Origin: Microbacterium proteolyticum | GTDB taxonomy: Bacteria > Actinomycetota > Actinomycetes > Actinomycetales > Microbacteriaceae | Direction: 5' to 3' | DNA length: 64,000 nucleotides | Assembly: GCF_030818075.1 (NCBI RefSeq) | Contig: NZ_JAUSZZ010000001.1 | Coordinates: 1,178,001 to 1,242,000 of the forward strand | In this document: piece after piece, positions 1-7,695 of the stretch | Position numbering within the stretch: position 1 is the stretch's first letter | How the letters are laid out: the number at the start of each line of letters is the position of its first letter | The notes under the pieces: generated by a model | Seen by the model: only the letters and a program-made list of their open reading frames with translations | Database searches by the model: none | Told to the model about the DNA's origin: nothing | Made by a program: the position numbers and the translations under genes

Positions 1-671
1 TCGCACGCGGTGCCGGAGGCGAAGGCGCGTGCCACCCCGCCGCCCTCCCGCGCGTGATCGACGAGAGTCAGCACGACCGACGGCGCCTCGGGGAGCGACC
101 GCACGGCATCGACGACGGAGCGGGCGTGCTCCGCAGCGGACCGCCGGGCGTCAGTAACGAGGCAGACCACGTCGCACAGCGCCGCGCACGCGGCGAGGTC
201 GACCACGGGATGCCGTGCCCCGAAGTCGGTGACGGCCACGTCGAAGAAGCGGGTGATGGGGGCGGCCTCGCCGAGCCAGGCGCCGACGACGTCGGCGGTG
301 TCGCGGGGGCGGAGCGCGACGACCCCGTCACGCTCGTCGAGTCCGCTCATCGCCTCCGCGGTGGTGCGGGCACCGGCGCGCGTCTCATCCGGTGCGACGG
401 GGGCCGCGCCGAGGCGCCCGGCGAGGCCCGCGCTCCCCGTCGAGACGTCCACGGCGAGCACCGGATCGCTCCGTCGTGCCGCGATCGCCCGCGTGAGCAG
501 ATGCGCCACGGTGCTCGTGCCGGCGCCCGTCGCCAGCGACATCACCCCGATGCGGCGCGTCGTCGCCAGACCGCCGCGGATCGCGGCATCCCACTCCGTC
601 AGACGGACGCGTCCGGTCGCACCGCTGCCGAACACCGCGGTCGACACCGCGCGGACGTCGAGCACGCTCAC
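1..671 (-). CDS. ParA/MinD-like ATPase of T7SS locus (3' end outside window)
   Basis: Partial gene: at least 223 residues with no stop before the left edge. GTG start at 671 overlaps the stop of the upstream eccD gene (GTGA), so the two are translationally coupled. Residues 42-54 contain a degenerate P-loop (SLATGAGTST) followed by a helix and VLAVDVSTGS at about 71-80, the pattern of the deviant Walker A and A' strands of SIMIBI-class ParA/MinD ATPases. Further on, VTDFGARHPVVDL and VCLVTDARRS resemble the Walker B and downstream strands. MinD/ParA-like proteins such as EspI are common accessory partners in actinobacterial ESX loci; a role in secretion is inferred from position. The P-loop lacks the usual Lys of GKT, so ATP hydrolysis may be weak or absent. 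Confidence 0.75.
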   Translation of the reverse strand, partial: MSVLDVRAVSTAVFGSGATGRVRLTEWDAAIRGGLATTRRIGVMSLATGAGTSTVAHLLTRAIAARRSDPVLAVDVSTGSAGLAGRLGAAPVAPDETRAGARTTAEAMSGLDERDGVVALRPRDTADVVGAWLGEAAPITRFFDVAVTDFGARHPVVDLAACAALCDVVCLVTDARRSAAEHARSVVDAVRSLPEAPSVVLTLVDHAREGGGVARAFASGTAC

Positions 672-2017
672 GACCGGCCGCCGAACATGCCGAGCAGGTC
701 GGCGTAGACGCCCAGCGCTCCCACGAGCAGCGGAAGGAGCGAGACCACCGCGAGAGTCTCGACGACATTGCCGAGGCCGCGCAACCGGGCGCGGACGTGC
801 GGCCTCGGCTCCACGAGCACGGCGGTGGCCACGAGAGCAGCCATCACGACGGCAGTGCCCGCGCCGATCCAGCCGAGACCGCCCGACGGCAGCACCGTCA
901 AGCCCGCCGCCGCGATCGCTCCCGCGGCCGCCCACAGCAGCCAGCCCTGCCAGCGCAGGGGGAACGCGCGCGTGCGCAGAGCCGCGACGAGGAAGAGCGC
1001 CAGAGCGAGCAGCTCGGTCCAGATGGTCCCCGAGAACGCGAGGACGACGCCTGCGACCCCGAGAACGGATGCCACGGCCCCCACGCTCCACGTGAGCGCC
1101 GCGTACGCCTCGTCGATGGCGGCGAAGGCGCGCGGCCGCGCGGGCGGGGCGCCGTCGGCGGCGCGCTGGTCGAGGTCGGTCAGCCCCGCCGCCGACAGCG
1201 CGATCCAGGGCAGCGGGCCGGTGGCGAACGCGGCGACGACACCGGCGACGGCCGCGGCGGCCGTGGCATCCACTCCGCCCACGAGGAGTCCGAGCAGGAG
1301 CGACGACAACACGGCGCCGAGGGCACCGCCGGAGGCTGCGCCGCGACGGCGGTGGGCGACGCCGGCGCCGAGGAGGGCGACCGTGAACCCCGTGGCCAGC
1401 GCCGAGGCGAAGCCGCCGAGGACGGGGGCTCCGCCGACGAAGCCGTGGGCCGTCAGCGCGGCCGTCGTCGTGCTTCCCACGGGCAGCGCGAGGCCCGCTG
1501 CCGCGGCCGAGATGCACGTCGACAGGCGGCGGAGTCCCCCGAGGCCCAGACCCGTGGCGATGGCGGCGAGCAGGATCGCCGCCGCCAGCAGCGCGAAGGC
1601 CGCGACGGTGGGCGACGACCACGGCGCGAGCGATCCGGCGACGGCGAAGGCCGCGGCGATCCCGGTTCCGCCGGCGACCATCCGCGCTCGCTCGTCCCAG
1701 CGGTCGGGGCGCGCGTCGTGCGCGTCGGCGGCGGCGTCGGTCACATCGATCACCACGGGCGGCGGGGGCGCGGCATCCAGGCGGACGAGGCGCACCAGCG
1801 TGCCGTCGGCGAGGTCGAGCTGCTGCGGCGTCAGGGCGATGTCGACCTGCTCGCCGTCGGGCGCGATCACGGCGAGCGGACGTTCGACGGTTCCGGCGGT
1901 CTCACCCAGCAGATCCAGCAGACGCGGCAGCGCGGCGCCGACGGGCTCGCCGCTCGGCACCACCACCTCGGCTCGGCGCTCGGAACCGGCGACGGTCAGA
2001 CGGGTGTAGATGCTCAC
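668..2017 (-). CDS. eccD: T7SS integral membrane protein EccD
   Basis: 449 residues. The N-terminal 80 residues (start MSIYTRLTVAG, then VVVPSGEPVGAALPRLL) match the YukD ubiquitin-like domain of EccD. From about residue 120 the protein is a long series of hydrophobic segments, roughly eleven, as expected for the EccD membrane channel component of ESX/T7SS. I chose the GTG at 2017 because it overlaps the stop of the upstream gene (GTGA) and starts exactly at the ubiquitin-like domain; longer upstream starts add an Arg/Asp-rich tail in the wrong context. It sits between a small membrane protein and a ParA-like ATPase in one operon. The family assignment is strong; the secreted substrates are inferred to be the WXG100 proteins and the ART toxin of the same locus. 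Confidence 0.88.
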   Translation of the reverse strand: MSIYTRLTVAGSERRAEVVVPSGEPVGAALPRLLDLLGETAGTVERPLAVIAPDGEQVDIALTPQQLDLADGTLVRLVRLDAAPPPPVVIDVTDAAADAHDARPDRWDERARMVAGGTGIAAAFAVAGSLAPWSSPTVAAFALLAAAILLAAIATGLGLGGLRRLSTCISAAAAGLALPVGSTTTAALTAHGFVGGAPVLGGFASALATGFTVALLGAGVAHRRRGAASGGALGAVLSSLLLGLLVGGVDATAAAAVAGVVAAFATGPLPWIALSAAGLTDLDQRAADGAPPARPRAFAAIDEAYAALTWSVGAVASVLGVAGVVLAFSGTIWTELLALALFLVAALRTRAFPLRWQGWLLWAAAGAIAAAGLTVLPSGGLGWIGAGTAVVMAALVATAVLVEPRPHVRARLRGLGNVVETLAVVSLLPLLVGALGVYADLLGMFGGRS

Positions 2018-2271
2018 GGGGTGACGGCTCCGGTCGGGGTCTGGATCGAGATGCTCGTCTGCGCCCGCTCGGTCAGCAACTGCGAGACGAACGAGACACC
2101 CACGCACGCGGCGCACGCGACGGCGGCGACGACGAGGGAGCCCATCAGCCGCTTCGCGTGGTCGTTGACGGTGCGACGCTCGCCGATGTGCCCGTAGACG
2201 AGGGCAGCCCCGAGGCGCATCCGCTGGATCTTGGCCTGCTCGATGAGCACGGTGTCGCGCTGGTCGGGCAT
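2014..2271 (-). CDS. small single-pass membrane protein of T7SS locus
   Basis: 85 residues starting MPDQRDTVLIEQAKIQRMR, with a cytoplasmic N-terminal part (about 45 residues) and one hydrophobic segment at about 48-70 (MGSLVVAAVACAACVGVSF), followed by a short tail. ATG at 2271 overlaps the stop of a 22-codon ORF upstream and the gene's stop overlaps the GTG of eccD. Topology and position are reminiscent of the N-terminal membrane anchor of EccB-type proteins, but the large extracytoplasmic domain is absent, so I do not call it EccB. Function unknown; a structural role in the secretion complex is inferred from conserved tight spacing only. Confidence 0.75.
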   Translation of the reverse strand: MPDQRDTVLIEQAKIQRMRLGAALVYGHIGERRTVNDHAKRLMGSLVVAAVACAACVGVSFVSQLLTERAQTSISIQTPTGAVTP

Positions 2272-2406
2272 CAGCGGGCTCCTCCCTGCGTGCGCAGTTG
2301 CGGGTGCACGTGCGGCGCGGCGACGAGCATCTCGGGCATCAGCGGGTCGCTCCGGGGGCGACGAGTTGGGAGCGCACGTGCGGGGCGACGTCGAGCAGGT
2401 CGGCGA
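2271..2406 (-). repeat. 68-bp imperfect tandem duplication creating a 22-codon ORF
   Basis: Positions 2271-2338 and 2339-2406 are imperfect copies of each other (shared blocks include TCAGCGGG, AGTTG and CACGTGCGG). The second copy is the 3' end of the DUF6177 gene. The first copy, on the minus strand, reads as a 22-residue ORF (2271-2339, start MPEMLVAAPHVHPQLR) whose peptide resembles the DUF6177 C-terminus (DVAPHVRSQL). Its ATG overlaps the DUF6177 stop and its stop overlaps the ATG of the next gene, so both ATGA couplings of the operon are kept. Confidence 0.7.
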
Positions 2407-3412
2407 GACGCGCCGGGTCGAGGGTCGCGAGCACATCGTTCAGTCGGGTCCACCCGCCGCCGTCGACCGATCCGAGCGGCAGCAGCACACCCGGGAGCCG
2501 GGGGCTGCCGACGACCGTGCCGCCGGCATCGTCGACCCATCGCTTCGCATCGATGCCCAACGCGCGCACGCCGACGGGGCCGACCAGGAGTGCGAGCGGT
2601 TCGGCGTGCGGCGCAGCCGTGGCCCGCCGCGCGAGATCGGGCGCCCCGATCGCGGCGAAGGCCACCCCGATGAGCGGAAGCCCGATCGTCGCGGTCCGCG
2701 CGAGCAGCTCGCGGGCCTCGGCGGTCGCCGTCGTTCCCGCGTCGCGTCCGACGCCCGGAACGGCGGCCCACACCCGCGTCGTCTCTTCGAGTCCCTCGCT
2801 CGTGCGGGCGGCCTGAACGGTCGCGACGACCGCGCGCTCGCCGCCGCCGACGGCGATCCAGTGACTGTCGAGCGGGATGCGCCGGCGCGTGCGCTCGGTG
2901 AGATCGTCGCGGTCCCAGGGTGCCAGCAACGGCTCGACGGCGCCCCACGCGGCCGGTTCCGCGTCGGTGAACAGCGCGACGGCCGCCTCGGCCACCCCGC
3001 CCAGACGCACCGGGCGGGTGACGCGGTGGCGCGTCGACACGGTCGCCACGACCTGGAGAGTGGATGCCACCTGCGCCCGCACGAAGAGGGGATGCACCGT
3101 GTCGGGAGTCGATGGACCGGCGGTGAGCGCATCGGCGGGGGCCGAGAGCCGCACGCCGCTGCGCGCGTCGTAGAAGCCGTCGTCGCGCGTGCGGACGACC
3201 CAGTGCCCCTGCACCGCCGACAGCACCTGGGCGAGCGGCTGCGTCATCCGCGAGTGCTCGCCCGAGACGACGATCGGGCGGAGCCCCTGACTCGCCGTCT
3301 TGTGCAGCCAGTCGCTCATCGCCGTGGTGAGCGCGACCACGGGGGCGCGCGTCTCGGTCCCGGCCCAACCGGGGCCGGCGGCGTCGAGGAGCGGATGGTC
3401 GATGGTGGTCAT
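2339..3412 (-). CDS. DUF6177-like protein of T7SS locus
   Basis: 357 residues, start MTTIDHPLLD at ATG 3412, which overlaps the stop of the upstream RDD-FHA gene (ATGA). The body (PVVALTTAMSDWLHKTA, then PIVVSGEHSRMTQPLAQVL and GHWVVRTRDDGFYDARSG) resembles DUF6177 proteins that occur in actinobacterial T7SS clusters. No membrane segment or known catalytic motif is visible. The family name is from memory of the pattern and has not been searched. Its function is unknown; the position between the FHA protein and EccD suggests a cytoplasmic accessory role in secretion. The C-terminus has been partly duplicated downstream. Confidence 0.7.
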   Translation of the reverse strand: MTTIDHPLLDAAGPGWAGTETRAPVVALTTAMSDWLHKTASQGLRPIVVSGEHSRMTQPLAQVLSAVQGHWVVRTRDDGFYDARSGVRLSAPADALTAGPSTPDTVHPLFVRAQVASTLQVVATVSTRHRVTRPVRLGGVAEAAVALFTDAEPAAWGAVEPLLAPWDRDDLTERTRRRIPLDSHWIAVGGGERAVVATVQAARTSEGLEETTRVWAAVPGVGRDAGTTATAEARELLARTATIGLPLIGVAFAAIGAPDLARRATAAPHAEPLALLVGPVGVRALGIDAKRWVDDAGGTVVGSPRLPGVLLPLGSVDGGGWTRLNDVLATLDPARLADLLDVAPHVRSQLVAPGATR

Positions 3413-4185
3413 GCGGCATCCCGAACGGTCAGGGTACGGTCGCCGATCTCGAGGACGACACCGGTGGGCACGGGCGTGCGTTGATGGGGGAGGAGGGGTG
3501 TGGAGGAGCCGTCGCCGCGGACGAACGTGCCGTTGGTCGACCCCAGGTCGGTGACCCACACATGGCGGCCGTCCCACTCGAGGCGCACGTGCGACTTCGA
3601 CAGCGTCCGCGACATGTCGGCCCAGCGGTACACCTCGGCGGGCGCGTCGGCCGGGGCCGAGGGGGCGCGCCCGAGGATGAGCGCGCTGTCGAGCGCGAGA
3701 CGTTCTCCGGAGTCGAGCATCAGGGTCGGCACCATCCCGCGGCGTGCCCGGCCGGGCTTTCCGCCGGTGGGTGCGGCATCCGGAAACCGGAAGGCGGCGA
3801 TCGCCGGGGCGAACGGGTCGCGCCCGCGGCGCAGGTCGCACGCGGTCAGCTTTCCGGATGCCAAAGCCCACAGGGCTGTGCCGCCGGCGGCGACCCCGGA
3901 CTCGCGGTGGACGATCCGTGCGTCGACCGTCGACGCGCCGAGGGTGCGGCCGGTGCGGCCGAGCAGCCAGACGGCGGCGGCCAGGAGCCCGACGGCGATG
4001 ACGATGAGGGGCCATCCCAGCACCGGCAGCCCCGTCGCGACGGCGACGATTCCGGCGACCAGCAGAGCCACCGGCATGACCACATCGAGGGCCACGGCGC
4101 CGGCGATCGTGCCCGCGCGGGCGCGCTCGGAGGAGACGAAGGGGTCCACGTCAGCAAGGCGTGGGATCTCCTGCACGTTCGTCAT
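3409..4185 (-). CDS. RDD-FHA domain protein
   Basis: 258 residues. Residues about 25-85 hold two hydrophobic segments (ALDVVMPVALLVAGIVAVA and GWPLIVIAVGLLAAAVWLL) followed by GRTGRTLGASTVDARIV, the signature layout of an RDD membrane domain. Residues about 165-255 form an FHA domain: LILGR, then LSKSHVRLEWDGRHVWVTDLGSTNGTF, which contains the conserved GR, SxxH and NGT elements. FHA domains bind phosphothreonine peptides, and FHA proteins are frequent in ESX loci, where they bind phosphorylated secretion components. The gene overlaps the DUF6177 gene downstream and has a 103-bp gap upstream, so it may have its own promoter. No Ser/Thr kinase gene is visible nearby. Confidence 0.85.
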   Translation of the reverse strand: MTNVQEIPRLADVDPFVSSERARAGTIAGAVALDVVMPVALLVAGIVAVATGLPVLGWPLIVIAVGLLAAAVWLLGRTGRTLGASTVDARIVHRESGVAAGGTALWALASGKLTACDLRRGRDPFAPAIAAFRFPDAAPTGGKPGRARRGMVPTLMLDSGERLALDSALILGRAPSAPADAPAEVYRWADMSRTLSKSHVRLEWDGRHVWVTDLGSTNGTFVRGDGSSTPLLPHQRTPVPTGVVLEIGDRTLTVRDAA

Positions 4186-4288
4186 CGGCGCCTCCTCGAC
4201 CCTCCACCCTATGCGGGCGTCCTGGTCGATGCCCAGACGGTGTACCCGTTGCGTGGATAACTCGCGGCGCGACGGAATGGTGCATTCG

Positions 4289-4768
4289 TCAGCGCGTCTG
4301 CTCCCGGTCGGCGGAGGCGGGGATGAGCGTTGTCACGGTCTGGCGGTAGCCGTCGAGGGCGTCGAGCGCGACGACGAACGAGACCCCGCCGTTGCCTCCG
4401 CGATCGTCGTGCACCTCCGCGCCGGGCAGCGTGATAAGCGTGTCCCACTCAGGGCTGGTGTAGAGATACAGCACGGCCAGGTATCGGCCCTGGGCACGGC
4501 GGAGGGGAGCATAGGCGTGGACCATGTCCGGGGTCCAGGTCGAGACGAGCGGGATCCAGTGGCCCCGGTAGAGTGCCTCGGACTCGACCCGTTCGGCGCG
4601 CAGAATCGCGTCGAACGTCACTCTGCGGTATCCGGTGCCCTCGTGGTCGTAGAGGGAAACCTCGGAGGGTGTCGCGCCCACCTCGATCCGCCACGTCGGC
4701 ACGAACCACCCGTCGACCGTCTGCACCCACGTTCCAGCGCTGCGGATCATGTCGCGCACGTCACTCAC
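4289..4768 (-). CDS. immunity-type small protein, family A (copy 1)
   Basis: 159 residues, start MSDVRDMIRSAGTWVQTVDG at ATG 4768, overlapping the stop of the preceding gene by 4 bp. It is a paralogue of the 167-residue protein at 7189-7692: both begin with W..TxxGWF, and share a C-terminal block, LPGAEVHDDRGGNGGVSF here and LPGATVLDPRGSNGGIVF there, followed by a similar LDxxxxTVxxL tail. No catalytic motif, signal peptide or membrane segment is seen. Duplicated small genes downstream of a polymorphic toxin usually encode immunity proteins; that role is inferred from context. No named family is recognised. Confidence 0.8.
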   Translation of the reverse strand: MSDVRDMIRSAGTWVQTVDGWFVPTWRIEVGATPSEVSLYDHEGTGYRRVTFDAILRAERVESEALYRGHWIPLVSTWTPDMVHAYAPLRRAQGRYLAVLYLYTSPEWDTLITLPGAEVHDDRGGNGGVSFVVALDALDGYRQTVTTLIPASADREQTR

Positions 4769-5067
4769 CCCTGAGCCTCACGCAGGCGCTCGATCTGCGC
4801 ATCCACATCTCTCCGGGCATCGAGCGCGTACGGGGCTCGACCGTCGACGGGGACGACCACGGGCATGTTGCCGACGAGCATCTCGTCGAGGTCGCCGCGC
4901 TCGACGTACCCCCGGCCCTGGAAGAAGAACACCCAGGCGAAGCCCCCGTCGACCGGCTCGCCGAGAGGGACCCGCTCGATGCCGTCTCCCTTGGTCGAAG
5001 CCGCGAGGCAGCACAGCGCGATCGCGGTGGCCTGCTCCTTCGACAGTCCGGTCACGACGTCGCCCAT
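4765..5067 (-). CDS. Imm35-like immunity protein (copy 1)
   Basis: 100 residues, start MGDVVTGLSKEQATAIAL at ATG 5067. The segment GFAWVFFFQGRGYVERGDL, followed by a LVGNMPVVVPVDGRAPYAL block and a charged helical tail, matches the pattern of Imm35/YrhB-type immunity proteins, which bind and neutralise toxins of polymorphic toxin systems. It is a paralogue of the gene at 5935-6216. The start overlaps the stop of a 34-codon ORF and the stop overlaps the start of the next gene (both ATGA), so it is embedded in a coupled operon. The family call is by pattern only. Confidence 0.75.
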   Translation of the reverse strand: MGDVVTGLSKEQATAIALCCLAASTKGDGIERVPLGEPVDGGFAWVFFFQGRGYVERGDLDEMLVGNMPVVVPVDGRAPYALDARRDVDAQIERLREAQG

Positions 5068-5171
5068 CAGAAGCGCGGGTCCTGTCTGAGGCGCAGCGTG
5101 ATCACGAACTGAGCATGGGTCCACCCGGAGTGGGCTGTCACGGCGCCGAACGAACGCGGATGGGTCGTCAT
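5067..5171 (-). CDS. 34-residue coupled ORF, possible gene remnant
   Basis: The ORF runs from ATG 5171, which overlaps the stop of the upstream gene (ATGA), to a stop at 5067-5069 that overlaps the ATG of the Imm35-like gene. The peptide begins MTTHPRSFGAVTAHSGWTHA and has no recognisable domain. It fills the space between two genes exactly and preserves both couplings, which favours translation. It may be a truncated immunity gene or only a translational bridge. Confidence 0.4.
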   Translation of the reverse strand: MTTHPRSFGAVTAHSGWTHAQFVITLRLRQDPRF

Positions 5172-5728
5172 GGTCGAGTTCGTCCCCTGAGTGCGTCGTG
5201 GATCTGCGGGAGCGGGATACCGGCGACGGTGCTGAACCGCGCGGCGTCGAGGTCGTTCGCGAAGAACCACCGAGCACCGTGGTGCCGACGCGACAGGCGG
5301 TATCCGGATCCCGGTTCCTCGGTGAGGAGGAGGCCGACGCCGGGCTGCGCGACGCCGTCTTCCGACAGCGCGAGCGTGCGGTCTGCGCGACCGAGGCCGT
5401 GAGCGCGTCGGATGTCGTTCTCGACGAGGGCGAGGACGAACCGGGCGACGTCGGCCTCGTCGGCCGCCTCGAACACGACCCCTCGGTCGACGTCTCGCCA
5501 CTGTTTGCGTACGCGCCAGGTCGAGCCGTCGGAATTCACCCTGAGGGTCAGCTCACCAGTCCGAAGAATTACCCCCGCGTCGGCCCGCTGCACCTCGAAG
5601 ATCTGGGGCGGGAGGCCGGCGAGATGGGTGAGCGGGTCGCCGTCCGCTGGCTCTCCTCCGTTCGAGGCCCTTCCGGTCGGGGACCCTTGCGCGCGCGGGT
5701 CGTGTGACCCCACGCCGTTCGCACTCAC
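5168..5728 (-). CDS. immunity-type protein, possibly Imm61-like
   Basis: 186 residues with the GTG at 5728 (MSANGVGSHD); the start is uncertain because no well-placed ribosome-binding site is visible, and the frame stays open upstream to 5938. The conserved-looking core has a beta-rich part (GVILRTGELTLRVN, STWRVRKQWRDVDRGVVFEA), a helix (DEADVARFVLALVENDIRRA) and a C-terminal ARWFFANDLDAARFSTVAGI block. This layout recalls Imm61-type immunity proteins, but the match is weak. It lies between two Imm35-like paralogues downstream of the ART toxin; the immunity role is inferred from location. Confidence 0.6.
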   Translation of the reverse strand: MSANGVGSHDPRAQGSPTGRASNGGEPADGDPLTHLAGLPPQIFEVQRADAGVILRTGELTLRVNSDGSTWRVRKQWRDVDRGVVFEAADEADVARFVLALVENDIRRAHGLGRADRTLALSEDGVAQPGVGLLLTEEPGSGYRLSRRHHGARWFFANDLDAARFSTVAGIPLPQIHDALRGRTRP

Positions 5729-5934
5729 GGGTCGATTCAAGCAGGGCTTCCTCCACATTCGACGGAAGTGCGCGAGTGGGGAACAACTTCCCGCCGCCTG
5801 CCTAGCAGCGTGTGGGCCGGGAGCTCCTTGCGCGTCGACGAGCAAGATGTGGAGACCGACCGAGACGCCGGGCTGTCCGGGTCCGATCGCGTCGCCGATA
5901 ACTCGTTTCGCGCCCTCAGCGCGCGTCTTCCGGC

Positions 5935-6216
5935 TCAAGACCGACGCGCCAGGCGTTCCATCTGCACGTCGACGGGCTCGGCGCTCGACAGGATGAAGGG
6001 GGCGTCACCGTTCTTCGGGACGACGTAGGGCCCGTTGCCCGTCAGCGCCTCGAAGACATTGCCGCTGATGGTGAACGCCTCCGACTGGTAGCCCTGCACC
6101 CACCACGAACCGTAGTCGAGCGTCTCGCCCACCAGGACGCATCGGGGCATTCCGCGCTCCTCCGCTTCGCTGAGCGCTTTCCTCACGGATTCTCGCGCGC
6201 CGCTCGCGTCGATCAT
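5935..6216 (-). CDS. Imm35-like immunity protein (copy 2)
   Basis: 93 residues, start MIDASGARESVRKALSEAEE at ATG 6216, preceded by a GAGG ribosome-binding motif three bases upstream. It is a paralogue of the protein at 4765-5067: YVVPKNGDAPFIL with a VDVQMERLAR tail aligns with VVVPVDGRAPYAL and VDAQIERLRE. The central GSWWVQGYQSEAF plays the part of the aromatic strand seen in Imm35/YrhB proteins. The gap of about 250 bp to the next gene upstream (6217-6471) holds no convincing gene. Confidence 0.72.
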   Translation of the reverse strand: MIDASGARESVRKALSEAEERGMPRCVLVGETLDYGSWWVQGYQSEAFTISGNVFEALTGNGPYVVPKNGDAPFILSSAEPVDVQMERLARRS

Positions 6217-6471
6217 CGACCACCTCGTTTCCCACAAATCAGTGTCACAGCGTCCCTACCGAACCGAGCAGCTGAGAGTTATCCTCGCCTGTCAGCATCT
6301 GGCGAGAACAGTCGTTGCGCCATCGTCGATCGAGCGTCGGCCTGTCTTCCCGTCGAGCCTTCGAATCCGCGCGACGGGAGCTCCACGGATCGCACCGACC
6401 TCATGGCGGTCTCGAGATTGTTTGCGGAGCGAGGCTCTGTCACCCGGATTGCCGAGAAACTTCGATTCGAC

Positions 6472-7077
6472 TCAATGAGCGGAGCGGAATGGTACGTAAT
6501 TGCCGTTTCGCACCATTGCTTCGAATTGGGCGGCCTCGTCAGCCGTGACCTCCTCGAGATCCGAGTCGAGGGAGAAGATGAGTGCGTACTGGATTTTTCC
6601 GTCGATATCCGTGCGCCAATCGCCTACGTTCTTCAGGAACTCGTCGACGTGGCCGCCCTCGACCGTACGGCGGCGGAAGAGCGAGATTGGGATCGGCGAC
6701 GCCCCTTCTCCGCCGTAACGGACGAAGTATCTCGGCGCATCCGAGCCCGACTGGATGCCGAGCCACCGGAGACGAAAGAACCACCGAGAAGCGAGAGCGT
6801 CGACAGCGGCGTCAGATAGATCTGATCGCGCATGCTTCAGGCGACTCTTGTAAGCCGCGGCGCCGCCGTCCGGGTGATCGTTGAGGTCGGCTGTGGGCAA
6901 ATGGTCTGAGTCCGCAATGGCCCCCTCAACCCGTGCGAGCAATTCGGAGGCACCGCCCGACGCGTTCTGCCCAACCCGCGCGACCGCTGACTCATCCTCT
7001 GACGGCATGTGGGCTTTGGGCCAGCCGAGATACGCCGTTACGGCCTCGGACAGAACCGGATCATCGTTGGTAGACAT
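6472..7077 (-). CDS. hypothetical protein in immunity gene array
   Basis: 201 residues, start MSTNDDPVLSEAVTAYLGWP at ATG 7077. The N-terminal half looks helical, with YLGW and a later LLARVEGAI segment; the middle has a WFFRLRWLGIQSG strand region and the C-terminus an acidic helical stretch (DSDLEEVTADEAAQFEAM). No signal peptide or membrane segment. The start overlaps a 43-codon ORF by 17 bp. I do not recognise the family. Its place downstream of the ART toxin, and an A+T content that looks higher than in flanking housekeeping genes, suggest an acquired immunity or regulatory cassette. Confidence 0.7.
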   Translation of the reverse strand: MSTNDDPVLSEAVTAYLGWPKAHMPSEDESAVARVGQNASGGASELLARVEGAIADSDHLPTADLNDHPDGGAAAYKSRLKHARSDLSDAAVDALASRWFFRLRWLGIQSGSDAPRYFVRYGGEGASPIPISLFRRRTVEGGHVDEFLKNVGDWRTDIDGKIQYALIFSLDSDLEEVTADEAAQFEAMVRNGNYVPFRSAH

Positions 7078-7192
7078 GCAGGGCTCTTCCGGTGTGCGCG
7101 TCGACGACGGTGATCTCAATTTCCGCACCGTTCTCGATCGGGTGTGGCCGTGCGTACGGGTCGAACGACCCCAACTCGACGTGAGTATTCAT
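7061..7192 (-). CDS. 43-residue coupled ORF
   Basis: The ORF starts at ATG 7192, overlapping the stop of the family A copy 2 gene (ATGA), and ends at 7061, overlapping the next gene by 17 bp. The peptide starts MNTHVELGSFDPYARPHPIE and continues with a regular beta-like pattern (GAEIEITVVDAHTG). No family recognised. Its translation is supported by the coupling and by a good protein-like pattern of alternating hydrophobic residues; function unknown. Confidence 0.5.
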   Translation of the reverse strand: MNTHVELGSFDPYARPHPIENGAEIEITVVDAHTGRALHVYQR

Positions 7193-7692
7193 CGGATCTC
7201 TCGCTGTCCCCGCTCAACCGCGCCCACTAGTCTGCGTACTGTCGTGCGGTGATCGTCGAGGTCGCTCAAGCGGACGGTGAACACGATGCCACCGTTTGAG
7301 CCCCGGGGGTCGAGGACGGTCGCGCCGGGCAGTTGGCTGATGTGCTCGGCATCCGCGGTGCCGCCGTAAAAGAGATGGGCGTGACGGTTCATCGCGCCGC
7401 GTGGGGCAGGGGTGCGTATCGTCACGCCATCGGAGTCGGTGATAGTGCCCATACCCAGCCAGTAACCGCGGTACTGCCCCTGTGTCGAGAGGGACAGCAC
7501 TTCCTGAGCCTCGGCCGGAGGACGTCTTTCACGTTCTCGGCCGCGATCCCCGAAAAGGATGATTCTGTCGACGCTTGATCCGTCGCGAAGGTCCTGGGGC
7601 GACGCGAACCAACCTTCGGGGGTCCGGATGTAAACGCCCGTGGGCCAGACGCGGTCCCGCATGTCTTGCTGTGATATCTGGTTCGCAATCAC
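7189..7692 (-). CDS. immunity-type small protein, family A (copy 2)
   Basis: 167 residues from the GTG at 7692. It is a paralogue of the 159-residue protein at 4289-4768, sharing TPEGWF near the N-terminus, a YRGYWL strand (YRGHWI in the paralogue) and the LPGATVLDPRGSNGGIVF block before a helical tail. It begins three bases after the stop of the ART-like gene upstream and its stop overlaps the ATG of a 43-codon ORF. Duplicate copies about 2.4 kb apart in one toxin locus fit expansion of immunity genes against variant toxins; this is inference. Confidence 0.8.
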   Translation of the reverse strand: MIANQISQQDMRDRVWPTGVYIRTPEGWFASPQDLRDGSSVDRIILFGDRGRERERRPPAEAQEVLSLSTQGQYRGYWLGMGTITDSDGVTIRTPAPRGAMNRHAHLFYGGTADAEHISQLPGATVLDPRGSNGGIVFTVRLSDLDDHRTTVRRLVGAVERGQREIR

Positions 7693-7695
7693 GAT

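Noticed and set aside
2014..2271. EccB
   Set aside because: Only 85 residues with one membrane segment; the large extracytoplasmic domain that defines EccB is missing.
6217..6471. Possible gene between the second Imm35-like gene and the 201-residue gene
   Set aside because: The best minus-strand frame is about 41 codons with no coupling and no protein-like pattern.
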